Source: Puccinellia tenuiflora (taxonomy: Eukaryota > Streptophyta > Magnoliopsida > Poales > Poaceae). From it: a stretch of DNA of 64,000 nucleotides. A program made the translations under genes and the position numbers. The number at the start of each line of letters is the position of its first letter. The stretch's first letter is position 1. This document shows, in pieces, positions 34,751-46,789 of this stretch. Under the pieces are notes generated by a model, which was given only the letters and a program-made list of their open reading frames with translations, had not been told where the DNA came from and ran no database searches. The stretch is taken from NCBI GenBank assembly GCA_012064385.1, contig QRDG01001978.1, positions 1 through 64,000 of the forward strand. The letters run 5' to 3'.

Positions 34751-34799
34751 CACCCTCCGTTCCTAAATATAAGACATCTCATATTAGGAACAGAGGTTG
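34751..34799. mobile_element. 49-bp Stowaway-type micro-MITE
   Basis: The left end 'caccctccgttcctaa' and right end 'ttaggaacagaggttg' form inverted repeats of the wheat Stowaway type. They are flanked by TA at 34749-34750 and 34800-34801. Only about 17 bp remain between the ends. Confidence 0.65.
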
Positions 34800-35750
34800 T
34801 AATAATTATCGTCTTTTTCTTAGTGAAGGTTCTTTCTTGTCATTTTAACTTTCAGTGGTCTATAGTAACTTCAACTGTTAGCACATACCAATTTTCGGCT
34901 TTTTGTACGTAACAGATAGATATCAGAAGCAAAAAAATGCATTGATGTGAAGGGGGAATTGATGACCACCGTGATTGTGAAGGCTATCACCTGCGGATTT
35001 TTCACTCAGCGTCTCAGTGACAAGTTGGTCATGGAATGATATATATGTGAGTGAATCAATGCCTGCAGTGGCAAATGAATCCTCATCTCTCAGGTGCCAA
35101 TCTTTCATGGTAAATCATGGATTTTTACAAGGAATAAAGCTGGGAATAACTTTACCCTTTCCATAATGATCACTACACCGTGCTGCATATACTTTAAAGC
35201 ATAGATGCTAAATGGTCGTCTTTGTCCTCAAACGAGGACATGAACATGCATGCAGATTTAGGCTCCTCCACTTTTCCAGAACGTAAAGAGACAGAAAGAG
35301 ATGCTAATACATGTCTTTATCTGGCAAAACAAGGTTCCGAAGTGTCAGCCTTCGAATTCCCTCTCTTTTATTTATTCTTTACGTCAACAGAGAGCATGCA
35401 TCTAATGAAGGAGCAGAATTGTGCATATATACATGCAGGAAACATGAACTGGATGTAGTACAAGAGCCACCTCATCAAATATCCAACTCACTACAAACTA
35501 GAAAGATAAGTCTCAACATTAGCAATTCTTTTGTAGAACATTAATGCAGAGTCGTCTAACCTCATGGTTAATGTTTACACCCCAAGAACTAGGAGATGTT
35601 ATTAACTATACAAAATTTTCAGAATATTAGATTGCATCAACAAGGTAGGAAAACAAAAAGATCACCATGTGTGGTGACCTTCCACTACCTATCACTGTTC
35701 CTTGTCAGTTATTGTTTAATCCTTTCTAAAAAAGTTATTGTTTAATCTTG
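34800..35750. other. No recognised gene
   Basis: AT-rich, with short overlapping ORFs (35222-35458, 35311-35544) that lack any family signature. 'aaaagttattgtttaatc' is locally duplicated around 35710-35750. Confidence 0.4.
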
Positions 35751-35759
35751 TTTTTTCTT

Positions 35760-36660
35760 TAAAGTTGCAGGGTTTATAGAAGATTAGAACAATGGGCTCT
35801 TGAATGGACTGGGCTCCGAAGACCAGGTGGCCGTGGCTGCAGCGAGCAGTTCCAAACAAACCATGGGAACCTTTCAAACTGGCCTGTGGCTGGGTGGTGA
35901 AGGCCATAATGCAATCTTCGTCAGTTAATCTCGGTGAGGAACACTATCTGTTACTCTGGCCCTGAATTTTATATTGTGGATACTCCGCTAAGTCAGTCTA
36001 CAATGCTATCTACGTGGGCTTGGTCGAATGTCCTCTGTGGCAGGGCATCTGAGATTTTTGGGTGCCTTTGAAGATAAAAGTTGAAAAAAGTTTCATCTAG
36101 TTAGCAGTAGCTAATAGATATTGGACTGCTTGACTGTCGTGTGTATCAGGGACTTCCTCAACTAGTCATGCCTTGCCCCCTCTGTGATAAGGACGGTTAG
36201 TTCATCTCACACCTTCTGCTGCAAAGCGTTTTCTCCAGAGAGCTTGGTTCAGGACTTCAGATTCCTGCGTGAATTTCAGGTTGAAGCTATTACCCTGGCG
36301 GCTCGGCTAGTGACTATTTCATTAGAGTCAGCAGCGGTTATAAAATGGGAGAAGATGAAGGGGTCCGGTCTCTTATTCAGTCTATTTTGTGGCATATCTG
36401 CATGTTTCATTTCAGATCGTGCTTATCGATCTAATCGAGCAGGCCCTTGTACGTTAATTTGAGCAGTGAGACTACATGAGCGACACAATTTTGGCTATTA
36501 GAACTGTTCTTGATGACTCTTACTCGGACCTGTTAGACATAGTTTTGTAACTTGTATGCAGTAGTACTCCAACAGGACTCTCTCTCTCTCTCTCTCTACG
36601 TTTGTAACACGTATTGTAACCGACTCGGTATTGCCGATGGCTTTTGCCTCACCATATTAA
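35760..36660 (+). pseudogene. Decayed LINE C-terminal (zf-RVT) remnant
   Basis: Read across frames, the stretch shows the zf-RVT signature of plant LINEs. 'YSAKSVYNA'-like and 'WVPLKIKV' segments are followed by a 'CPLCDKDG' cysteine pair and 'HLLLQSVFSRELG'. Multiple frameshifts and stops interrupt it. It probably ends in a LINE 3' UTR that includes the (CT)n run. It lies directly upstream of the truncated ETFB copy. Confidence 0.6.
36579..36597. repeat. (CT)n microsatellite
   Basis: Nine CT dinucleotides in a row. Confidence 0.95.
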
Positions 36661-36979
36661 CACGGATCCGATGCTCTTACGCCAGAAATCGCGTTTTTTC
36701 GAGTTTCGGAAATCCCGGTCTGTGGCCCGTACGACCGGCTCTAGGACCGGCCCACCCGGTGCCAGCTCCGGTCCAAACCGGGATTAATTCCGGAATTCAT
36801 CACTGGTGCAAAAACAGCACGACCTTCTTCACCGTTTTGCGCATACCTTTGCATCCGAACTCGGATTTTGGTGTTCTTTAGCTCGTTTTGAAGAGGAGAA
36901 AGAGCTCTACATCAACATCCACGTTGTTCATGCAATCATCTTCAAACCAAATTCCGTGAGCAAGGCGGAATCCACCATA
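36661..36979. other. Sequence replacing ETFB exon 1 in copy 2
   Basis: This stretch has no similarity to ETFB exon 1. An open stretch at 36806-36982 ends 'ATACAG|GTAGCC' in phase 0, matching the ETFB exon 2 phase, but it contains no ATG. Repeat-derived sequence is likely. Confidence 0.4.
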
Positions 36980-37995
36980 CAGGTAGCCGCCCCCTTCTGA
37001 GATTGATTGGGCTTTATTCGTTGTCTTTGTTAGCTTCCGGAATTGGTATGATCGTTGTGAATTTATGGTGATGAGACCCAATGCTTGGATCTGCAAGAAT
37101 CGTTTTGAATTTATATTGTTGAACACTTGCAGAGTTGTAGTAGGTACCAAAGTTCAGAACTGACACAACCGTCGCCTTTTCTTCCCGCTTTAGCATTATG
37201 TTCCTTTGGTCTCCTTGACAGAGGATGTGAATGGGAATTTGTGTTGCTCAACATCATCACACCCTCTGCTTAAGCTTAACACTCGAATCCTTAATTTCAC
37301 CGTTTGAAGTTAAACTAGTGCATTCCTGAACTTAAGTTTGTTGATAACAAAGATACATTGCTGGACTTGGTTTTGTTGAGAACATACTAGTTTGGACAGG
37401 AAGGATCAGGGAGGTTACTTGCACATTCAGATGTTCAAGGCAGAACAAGTTCCCTATATTTGTGGGAGTATTAGTACTTTAGTAGTATTACACTAGTCTC
37501 TGTTCATTACGCAGGATAAATAGATGACATTACACTGATGTGGTTGTCAGATGTTCAAGACAGAACAATTTTCTTATCTTTCTGGGAGTATTAGTAGAAT
37601 TACACATGTTTATCTGTTCATTGAACATGATAACAGGTAAATAGATGACATTACAACGATTTTGGTTATCCGTCGTGCATAAACCGCTCAAGTTTTCACA
37701 CTATTAAGGGATGCTAGAACGATAAAATTATAGCCCAGAATGTTTCCGTGATTGCCTGAACTTCATATATGCCCGCGTTTATTTCTTCCTGATAACTTAG
37801 TTGCTAGCTTTGTTCGACGTAGTGGTTTGCTTGGAATGCTTGCAGTTTCTTTTCTTTAACAACTCACCCTTAAGAAATAATTTCAGAAGATTTACTGCCG
37901 TGTTTTATCATGAAGAATAAGAACATATAACAGACTAGAAAAATGTGAGCATAACTGTTCACAATCATAGCTTCTACATGTTTCTGCAATTACAG

Positions 37996-39158
37996 GCAAT
38001 TGATGATGATTGCAACCAAACAGGGCAAATGCTAGCTGCACTGCTTAACTGGCCGCAGGGAACCTTTGCATCAAAGGTTTGTTCTTAGTATTTTCATTAC
38101 TATAAGTAATTTCACCTACAATATGATCATCAACAGAACTTTTGTCATTGCACATGGTCCTTTGAGTTTCACTGAATTATACAGTTAACGCCAAATGTTA
38201 TAATACTGGCTCCAAGCTTCTGTGGGTAGCTTTTAGTCCAGTTTAAATAACCAATTGGTATTTGTTAAGAATTTACTTGCATTATATTCTAGAAAGAAAT
38301 TATTTAATGAGGAATCAACTTATAGTTGTCACACTCTAATTTCTTATTTGACCACATTTCTCTAGAAGCATTTATTTTCATTTGTCAGACCAACATCTGG
38401 TTGCTCGTTGTTCTAAAAACGAAGGTGAAGCACAGTGGAAGAAAAATCTGAGGAAATTGTTCCCTTAAAATAGCCAAAAGAAACCCTTTAGTCATCTCTT
38501 TAAGTGTACTAATGTGCTGTGCTCAAATATTCGTTGTTAGATTTTCAGACAGTTCTCTGGGTTTTGCTTTCACCGGAAAATTGTAGTTGAAGATGCTGTT
38601 TAATTTTTCCAGGTGCTAATTGACAAGGAGAAGCAAAGAGCTACAGTTGAGAGAGAGGTTGATGGAGGAACCGAAACCATCAGCTTGGATTTGCCAGCTG
38701 TGATCACGTAGGTTCCAAAAAATGTGTTTTTAATATACTCCGTACATGTTTTATCTTGTTCAGTAGATTGCCCGTTGGTCATAGAAGCACCGTAGTACTC
38801 AAGCTTTTCTTCATCATGAACAATGTTCAGTTCTTTTTGCTCTTGCTTAGCGCTCAAAAGCTACGGTTTGGCTGCCATTTTTGCGACTCTGTCTGAACCT
38901 CATACACCATGGTTTGTGTTTTGCAGCACCGATCTGAGACTGAACCAGCCCCGCTATGCAACGCTGCCGAACATAATGAAGGCCAAGTCGAAAGTGATCA
39001 AGAAGGTCACCCCCGACGAGCTGAACGTAGACATCAGGTCGGACATGGAGGTGGTCCGGGTGGACGAGCCACCAAAGAGGAAAGCCGGGGTGATCCTCTC
39101 GTCAGTCGATGAGCTTCTTGACAAATTGAGAAACGAAGCCCGTGTCTTGACAAATTGA
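37996..39158 (+). pseudogene. ETFB: ETF-beta partial copy lacking exon 1
   Basis: Exons equivalent to ETFB exons 2-4 lie at 37996-38076, 38613-38707 and 38927-39158. They have the same lengths (81, 95 and 232 nt), the same phases and intact GT-AG sites. Compared with the complete gene I count 14 synonymous differences and one amino-acid change (Cys to Ser in 'TISLDLPAVI') over 135 codons, with no stops. Exon 1, encoding the first 122 residues and much of the nucleotide-binding fold, is absent upstream. The copy is therefore unlikely to make a working ETF-beta unless a new first exon is used. Confidence 0.85.
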
Positions 39159-40268
39159 GCACTTCACACGTGCATGTACATTCAAATAAAGTGTAATTCC
39201 AAATCGTTGTATATCATTTGCCAATTAAAATAAGGGTGATTTCCGCAGATCAAAGGAGATGCCGATCCATATTTATGCAGCCTGCTGCTGAACCAGTTCA
39301 TACTGAACTGTATGTCTATAAGTTTTTTTTTTCTGGTGGTAAGGTCCTGGTCTTTAAGCATATTTGGGCTGGGCTGTCTTTATTATATTTATTTGCTGGG
39401 CTACGAACAAGCTTATATATGGGCTGTGTATTTGGACCATCATGGTACTAACATCCTCTTGCTAAAAAAAGCGTTGACTAACAGGCCTTGATTGCTGTAA
39501 ATTGAGGGAAAATATCGGGTGGAAACCAATTTTAAGTGAAAACGAAAAAAAAGTTTCTAAAAAAAAGCATTATGTTGGGAAGGTAGAGTTTTATAGACAT
39601 GTAAATTTGCAAGTTGAAACTCACAATTGTTTAGGAGCTAAGTCCATGAGGGCCTTCTCCACTATGCATTAGACCGAGCTCGACCGCTAGACCAGTTTGT
39701 CGGGGACAAACCACTTGTGGCAACTCCTTTATGCGAAGTTTGGCTGGAGCTGAAGATCCTCCAACTTGGGATGTGTCCTGGAGGAAGAACGACCACGAGG
39801 CGAGGGGCCGGCATTCACCCATAAGAATCATGGGCAAGGCAGTCGTTGAGATGAGTCCCCAGCTATTGAACACCCGGAGAAAGAGCAGCACACAATTCCC
39901 ATTGAGTAGAACACCACAATGCCAAGCCCCTTCCCTGTTCACCGCCATCACCTCGATCGTTGAAGAAGAGTCGAGGGGCATCGGACTCATGATCCTCTAC
40001 ATCGACCAGAGCCTCCAGATCTGGAGACTCACCGTCTCGTCTCCAGATCTGGAGACTCACCTTTGTGCTTTATTGGAAGGGATGGAGGGAGGGCGCCGCC
40101 ATCGGAAATGACACAGAAGCTCTGACGACTCCATATTGGCATAACGCCAAGCGTCAAAGCGAAAAGTCGGGATAGAACCCTAAACATACAACTACTATGA
40201 CAACCGTCGGAGAGGAGAGAGGAGCAATGGAGGGCACTAGAAGACGCTCTCAACAGAGACGAGATGGG

Positions 40269-41176
40269 ATTCCCCTCCCCTTCCCCTGCTACAGTTCTCG
40301 GAGGCGAAAAGGGAGGCGACTAGGGTTCCTCGTGTCTCTGCCGCCGAGATCTCGGGTTCCCCTCTTCTCCGTTCATCGCTCCGGCGGTGGGAGAGGAAGG
40401 GAACCTATGGATCTCGTGCTCGGCGTGTAAGTAGGCATAGGAGTAGGGTTCCGGGTGTCGTCATTTGGAGAGGGGCGGCGACGACATGGCGAATAAGGGT
40501 TCCCTGGCCTCAGCTCCTTCCTGGTGTCGCCTCCGGTGGCAGCGAGGAGGCCGGTGGAGTGGTGTCTCGCCGATCTGGTTGTTCTGGTGAGTCTATGTGC
40601 TTGGATGGTGCCGGTTTGGCAGGGGTGCTGGTGTCATCTTGGCTTTTTGTCCCCCAGCTCGACCTCTGTAGTGGTGATGTGTGCTCCAGTGTGGGTTGTT
40701 CTGGAGTGGGCCGGCGCGGTGGTGCCGGTGTTCGCTAGGGAGCTTGTGCCTTGGAGTTGTGGTTGTGGTTGGAGGTGGGGTCTTCGGCTGCTCTTCGTCG
40801 TCGATGGCGTTGGGGAGCGTTGAAGGCCGGAACCGAGAAGCGCGGGGAGTTTCCCCGGCCGGTGTGCTACAACGGCTTAGATCCCGTCGTTGGTGGCGGG
40901 TGGATCTTGAGGTCCAAAAAACAAAAGATGGAGCTGTCTCGGTGCTTGGGCTTGGTCTTCTCCGATGGTTGCTTCGGCGGCGACGGCGATGGACCTCGAC
41001 GGCTGGTGTGGTGTTCACGCAAGAAGATCCTCGGTGCCTTCAGTTTTTTGTTGTTTTGCTGGTTTTTCTTTGCGTTTGCTTCTTGTTGGTGCTCTCTCTG
41101 GTCATTTCCAAAAGTTGTATGCCTGTTGTAATCTGTCTCTGTTTATCTAATGTATGCGTGCCTTCCTCAAAGAATA
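40269..41176 (+). mobile_element. 908-bp LINE-type retroposon with 17-bp TSD
   Basis: Both sides carry AACAGAGACGAGATGGG (40252-40268 and 41177-41193). Copy 1 of the segmental duplication has this site once (27845-27861), so the insertion limits are exact. The insert is GC- and TG-rich, and its tail reads 'cttcctcaaagaata' with a short A-run. It has no RT, so it is a non-autonomous or internally deleted LINE derivative. ORFs within it are not conserved proteins. Confidence 0.85.
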
Positions 41177-41637
41177 AACAGAGACGAGATGGGGAGGGGA
41201 GAGAAAGAGGGGGGAATGAGAGCCTTCCCAATTAAGTATCGATGTTACAATTCTACTAAACAACTTGGCGTATCCCAAAATAGTTTGAAGTTTGACCAGA
41301 GTTTTTTTCTTCTTAATTCAAACTACTTTATGTTTTGACCAAAGTTAAAACTATACCAACATCTACAACACATTCTTGGTTTCTTAAGATAAATTAAATT
41401 TAGGAAAAACTTAGAACTTCAAATATTTTAGAACTCGTAGTATTTGCCAAATAAAAATTGAAAAAAAATGTGGGCGATGGACGTCAAAGGGAAAATGACT
41501 AGAACCACGCAACCGCCTCCCCCCGGATCTCGCTACCCTTGAGTCTTCTCTGCTCCACCCTAGTCGCCTCCCCGTCTGCCGTCTTCGTCTCCCCTCGACC
41601 GAACCCTAGCAGATCTCGGCCCCTCCGCCGATCCGCC

Positions 41638-41865
41638 ATGGAGAGCTGGGCGAGCTGGTTCGGCTCCGGCGTCACCTCCGCCTTCTTCGCCTCCCTCGAG
41701 CGCTGCTCCTGCATCAACCTCTCCACCGACGACGACGACGAACTCGTGGACCAGGACGAGGCCCACGACCGGCCCCTCGTGCTCGCCGCCGACGCTGCGC
41801 CCCCATCCGACGCCGCCGTCCACAAGGAGGAGCACGAGCAGGGGCCTCCCCTTCCGCCCGTATGA
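41638..41865 (+). CDS. Small conserved-looking plant protein, 75 aa
   Basis: The ATG is in a strong context (CGCCATGG) after a GC-rich leader. The protein begins MESWASWFGSGVTSAFFASL, then ERCSCINLSTDDDDELVDQ, and ends in a proline/glutamate-rich tail. An in-frame ATG exists at 41539, but the extension looks like leader sequence. The stop overlaps 'CCGCCC|GTATGAGT', a strong donor match, so the reading may instead splice onward and this may be only exon 1. I do not recognise a function. The N-terminal aromatic helix and acidic patch are the only visible features. It lies immediately downstream of segmental duplication copy 2. Confidence 0.55.
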   Translation: MESWASWFGSGVTSAFFASLERCSCINLSTDDDDELVDQDEAHDRPLVLAADAAPPSDAAVHKEEHEQGPPLPPV

Positions 41866-43516
41866 GTACTCGCTCGCTTACTTGCTTGTATGTCTCGTTT
41901 GTGCTGTTGATCTGATGAACCTGTTGGTGGTGTCCGTGACCGAATAAACCCTGTCGATTTAGTTGCTGTTCATGTTCAAATTAGTCCGTGTGTATGAGCC
42001 TGTTGTGTTCATGTGAATAGTGTCATGTTATCCTGTAGTAACAATCTTGTAGTGGATCTACATACCGGATGAATGAATCGCTTTATCTCTTAGTTGCTGC
42101 CTTGTGATTCTTCTGCACCCCGTGCAATATGACTTCTTCATAGCAGCGAAAATGGCCAAGATTGCTTCTCCGCGAATGATTTGTCCGTTCATTCAGCTGC
42201 TGATGATGCATCGTCTTCGCATTGCGCAATGGCATATGGGGCGTGAAAGAACATTTTTGGTCAAATATGAACAACACAGATGGTATCCAGTTATTGCCGT
42301 GTTGGTATGTGGTTTATTGGGTGAATTAGATGATGCTCTAAAGATAGGGATCGATGAATGAATTGGTACACGGTTTGTTGGATTAACTGCATGATATGGA
42401 GATGCCACACTTCTGTTTGTAGCTGAGTATTCTGCCTGGTAGTATTTCTTAGTATCAATGGTTCTCTGTATTGCGAAATGATGCTGGGATGATTTTAGGG
42501 GGCGTCAGGTTTTCAGGTGCAACTGTCATTGCGTGGATTCTGAACATGTTCTTGCTGGGATTTGTCACACTCTTGCGTGGATTCTGAACATGTTATATAA
42601 CCAGATTACCGCTCTTGGAAATTAAGCTCTGTCATACTTATAACTCCTGTCCTGCACTTCACAGTAGAGGTTCCTTGCTGCACCATGTGCATCAAGCCAT
42701 CAGCTGAACGAGGAGCTGGTCCTTAGTTAGGATCTGTGCCAATTGTATCCATTACCATGTCTATTGGTGGAACTTCTTCTTTTTCTCTGGACAACTAATT
42801 CGGCGCACATTTTGGACCGTGCACAATAAATTTTGTACCGGAAAGTAGAGTGCGATTTCATGAGTAATTGCCATGTGTGCTCCACTCATTGGCACGCCAA
42901 GTAGAATGTGTAAGCTAGATCTGAACAGGGTGAAATGGACAAGGTGTGGAACCATGTTTGTTAGATGGTTATGCCTAATTTGTGCTGTCTAATCGCCGCT
43001 GAGTGCTACTACTACGACGATCAAATTTTCCTGGCTACTACGACTCAATTCTGTCTAAATACACATACTTTTTATGGGAAATAGAGAGCTAAGCACGTTA
43101 AAAAAAGGATAAATTGCTACTAACGACATACGTGTTTTAGAGTTTATAAGAAGGAAGAAATTCGAAACTGTCAAGAAACAATGAACAATGAAGAGATTTA
43201 GAAGCAGCACAATCATTTTTTACTTCCGCATACAGTACCAGGCGGTTTGGCATTTGCGGGTTCTGTTTTTTTTTTTTTTTGAGGGGAGGCTAGTTCTGTT
43301 AACCGTGCTGGGCGCCCCTGTTAATAGGACGCGTCAGTCTTGGCCCATTAACATGGTCAGTTTTCTCCCTCGAAAAGAACCAGGTTTTATAAAACAAAAA
43401 ATCGCAAAATTCCTTTATTAAGCGCGGATAGTTTTGGCAGAAAGTAGAGATAAAATGTTTACGGAGTTCAAAAGGTGTTAGGGAAACATTCATATAGTAG
43501 AGATAAAATATTTACG
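41866..43516. other. 3' region of the 75-aa gene; no other gene recognised
   Basis: The region contains a possible second exon or 3' UTR (frame 42104-42361, no family signature). 'tgcgtggattctgaacatgt' is duplicated at about 42532 and 42574. A T-run at 43267-43283 may be the poly(A) of a minus-strand retroposon. Confidence 0.35.
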
Positions 43517-43691
43517 GTCAAGTTGAGATTGGCGTACACTGATAGTACATGACACGAACACGGATGACATGTACTGTCCAATTCATGTTTAAATTTTTTA
43601 GGGTTATCGAGAGGTTGTTGCGGCTCAATCAGCAGCTATTAGCCAACCCAAAAACCCTCCAAAAACTGTCACGCGCGCCGCCGGACACATC

Positions 43692-44346
43692 ATGGCGGCG
43701 GACGGCCGGCTACCTGAGAAGATGGACAAGACGACAACGGCGGTCACTCAAGGTCTCTCCGTCGAAGCGTGCCCGGCGGCGGAAGCGCCAGGATGGTGCA
43801 CTAGCGAGGACCGGTGCTTCTGGATTACCATAATCGGGTCGTTCTTCTTCTTCTTCTCGGGAATCTCTTCTTCTATATCATCCACAAGACCCGCCATGAT
43901 AAACAGCCACGCTACTTCGTCGCGATCGATGCCTCGACCCGGCCACCGATGTTGGCCACCGGCCCACGCTGAATCCGGTGTTCAACCTCACCCTCCGCGT
44001 CGCCTCGGTGAGCCACCGCAAGGGGGACATCGCGTGCGTGTATCCCGGCATGTACGTGGAGGTGTCCTACCGTGGCATCCCGCTCGCTGCCAGCGCCACC
44101 GCGACGGAGCAGCTCTGCGCCGGTCCGATGAACGCCACGGAGCAGCATGTCGTCGCGAGGGGCGCTGTGGCCGTCGTGCCGGGGTCTGTGCTGGACAGCC
44201 TCGCGGTGGACATGCGCGGCGGGGTTCAGGTGTTCGAAGTTTCGCTCCGTGGCTGGGGAGGTGTGGTGTTGCCGTGCTGGGCTAGGCGGGTCGGAGACGC
44301 CGGTGCATTGCGAAGAAAGTGTGCACTGCATTGGTACTCTCGGTGA
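43692..44346 (+). pseudogene. NHL/LEA2-like protein, frameshifted copy 1
   Basis: The N-terminus (MAADGRLPEKMDK..., then a hydrophobic segment CFWITIIGSFFFFF) is in one frame. 'LFFYIIHKTRH...YFVAID' is in a second, and 'LDPATDVGHRPTLNPVFNLT' to the stop at 44346 in a third. The first shift lies in the TTC repeat near 43845-43858. The second is equivalent to a loss of about 10 nt near 43930, judged against the intact paralog at 47825-48373. The third segment retains YPGMYVEVSYRGIPLAAS and QLCAGPMNATEQ. The family is membrane-anchored NDR1/HIN1-like, generally linked to defence. Confidence 0.7.
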
Positions 44347-44564
44347 TGCTTCTGCTAGAGGTGCATGGACCAGCAGTCCTGCTCGATGTACTGGTCATAT
44401 AATGTTTTTTTTTCTTGGTGGCGAACATTATTTTTATGTTCTCATAATTTAGTGAAATCATGTAACAATCTTGTGTATACTTTGAGGGGGATGGGAGAGT
44501 ACTTGGTGACCACTGGTCATGTGGACCTTAGTTTTGGCCAGAACATACCATGACCACAACGACA

Positions 44565-45065
44565 AAATGTCCCTGGTTCGCAAGGTCTCTCCGTTTAACT
44601 AGGTCTCATAGCGGAAGCGGAGGGACAATCACTACGGACAATAACCTGAACTTGCGATAATTGTTGGTTCTATATTTGGTTAATCGGGTCATCGATCTTT
44701 ACTTGGAAATTCTATCTGACACCCTGAACCTCAAACACCCCTACAACACATGAACCTCCACACTATTCTTCCGTGATAGACTTGGGATCCCTAGGCTCAA
44801 CTCGGTCAAGATCCTCAGCCACCGGCTCCTCGAACCGATGTTAAACCTCACACTCCATGTCGCATCGATGAGTTAACAAGATATCACGTGCCTCTAGCTG
44901 GCCATGTAGGTGAAGGTGATCTACCGGATTATTCCGCTCGCTCCAAGCGCCACTGTCATAGAGCCGCTTTGCAACTAGGTCGTGAAATTGACGGAGCAGC
45001 CTATCTTTGAGTGATTTGATTTGCAGCGCAAATGGATGTTGCTCACGTTCGGCCACTGTGCTTGT
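44565..45065 (+). pseudogene. NHL/LEA2-like protein, heavily decayed copy 2
   Basis: Nucleotide similarity to copy 1 is visible from 'aaggtctctccgtttaac' onward. The translated remnants 'LNLTLHVAS' and 'PLAPSATVIEPLCN' match the family core but are broken by several stops and shifts. No product is expected. Confidence 0.55.
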
Positions 45066-46789
45066 ACAAATGAGATGAAATTCTATGTCCCTTCGTCTCT
45101 AAGACAAACGAGATCTAAAACATGAAACATGAAAATATATAGGGGTGCTAGATTTTACCCAATGCGACATAGAGGTGTTTGTGACTTGGCATCTTGGCAT
45201 CTGGTCAAGATCCAAACCTTTATCATTTTATGGAATTTAAACCATTCATGGCACAAACAAATATTAATTTTGCATAGAATATCTGAACTAAAGAACTTCA
45301 TTTTTTTGTTGCTTATGGTTGTTTCGTGATGAAACAGCATGTAACATGAATATTCCTATAGTATTTGAATTTGAAGTGAATTAAATAGGGGTCGAGCGAC
45401 TGGAAAGTTTTTGGCTGATCGATGGAAGAAGAAAACGCGATTTGACTTGTACACATGTCGCGGGTTTAACCGATACAAAATCCGATCCTCGGACAAAATG
45501 TCTCCGACATGGAAACCAATCGGCTGGGTTTGTGATACCGTCGAAACACGGGTCCTTGTCCAACACGATATCAAGTGCTAAGTACGTTGGAATTTATGTC
45601 GTGAATTATATATCTCAATAATCCCATAAGAATACCGTATAGGACCAGATTTTCCCGTGTTTTCCGGATTTATTTATGTCGTCAATTTCTTAATATGGCA
45701 GTATGCTTCGATGATGATATGATGGATGTATTCATTTTGTCGGATAATTATAAATACCACGTAGGAGAAAACCGTACCTCCATGTTGGGTGTGTTCCCGA
45801 TCTCCGGGTTTCTTGGGACCACTTGTGTTTCTTACAAGTTGTGTGCATGCAATTTTTCGAACCATCCGGAATAATACCGTATTTTGAAAAAAAATCCGTA
45901 ACCCCGGACAACATATCTATCACACTCATAGCCGGAACAATATACAAAATGCATTCGCAAGAGACTGTATTAACTAACATGGCAAGTTACAAAATATAAG
46001 GTATTGGAAAGGATTACAAATTCACGATTTTGATAACCAGTGGCTCTCACGACTCAGTATCATCGTAGTGGAACTCTCCATCATCTTTGATCACTTATGT
46101 AACCAAGAAAATAGCCAAATCCAAGCGGATCATTTACGGATGCACTAATAATAATAGTTATGAACTTGAGCATTTGAAATGTGTAGTGAATTTGTGAACA
46201 TTTCAGTGTGTCATGAATTTGTGATGTATTGTATCCTTGTTTCCAATACATCATAACTGTTTCTGATAACAATAGTTGCTCCATGTGATGCTTATATATG
46301 TTTCTCCGATAAAAAAATTAGTTGTTTCACGGCGCGTCCGGGTTTGACAAATTGATGGGTACGGCTTTTACAAGCACAATACAAATAAGCATGTTTCTAA
46401 ACAGTCGCACAAAAAAATATTTTACAGGAAAGAAAACATGGTCCGTATGCTGCATCAGTATTTACAACTAAAGTTTAGTATCGAGAAGCATGCATGTAAT
46501 ATCTGGCAGAGCTCTAGGCACACAAGCTAGCTAGGTGCAGCCGTCAAAGCCAGGCACTCCGTTCTGCTGAGTTTGGCGCAACAGTTGGATATCAATAAGC
46601 ATGCATGGCCGGCACTCTATATGTTTCAGAGAGTGCAAAATTGTTGCAAACGATCTACTAATATTTTGGTAGTAGTACGTCTCCAAAACGATTCTTACAA
46701 AATGATCGATAACCCACTACCCAAACGTGATTTAAGGACGATTCTATATTAGATAGATAGATAGATAGGTAGAAGAAAACACATGGATC
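45066..46789. other. No recognised gene
   Basis: AT-rich intergenic sequence. A (GATA)n run lies at about 46750-46768. Short ORFs have no family signature. Confidence 0.4.

Larger units (their letters stand above)
36980..41512 (+). repeat. Segmental direct duplication, copy 2
   Basis: This is the counterpart of 24454-28183. It begins at the splice-donor-like CAG|GTAGCC and ends near 'agaaccacgcaac' at 41512. It is longer because of a 908-bp insertion at 40269-41176. Confidence 0.9.

Noticed and set aside
40524..41235. Several frames of about 100-180 codons near 40.6-41.2 kb
   Set aside because: They lie inside the 908-bp retroposon insertion, conflict with each other, and show no family signature.
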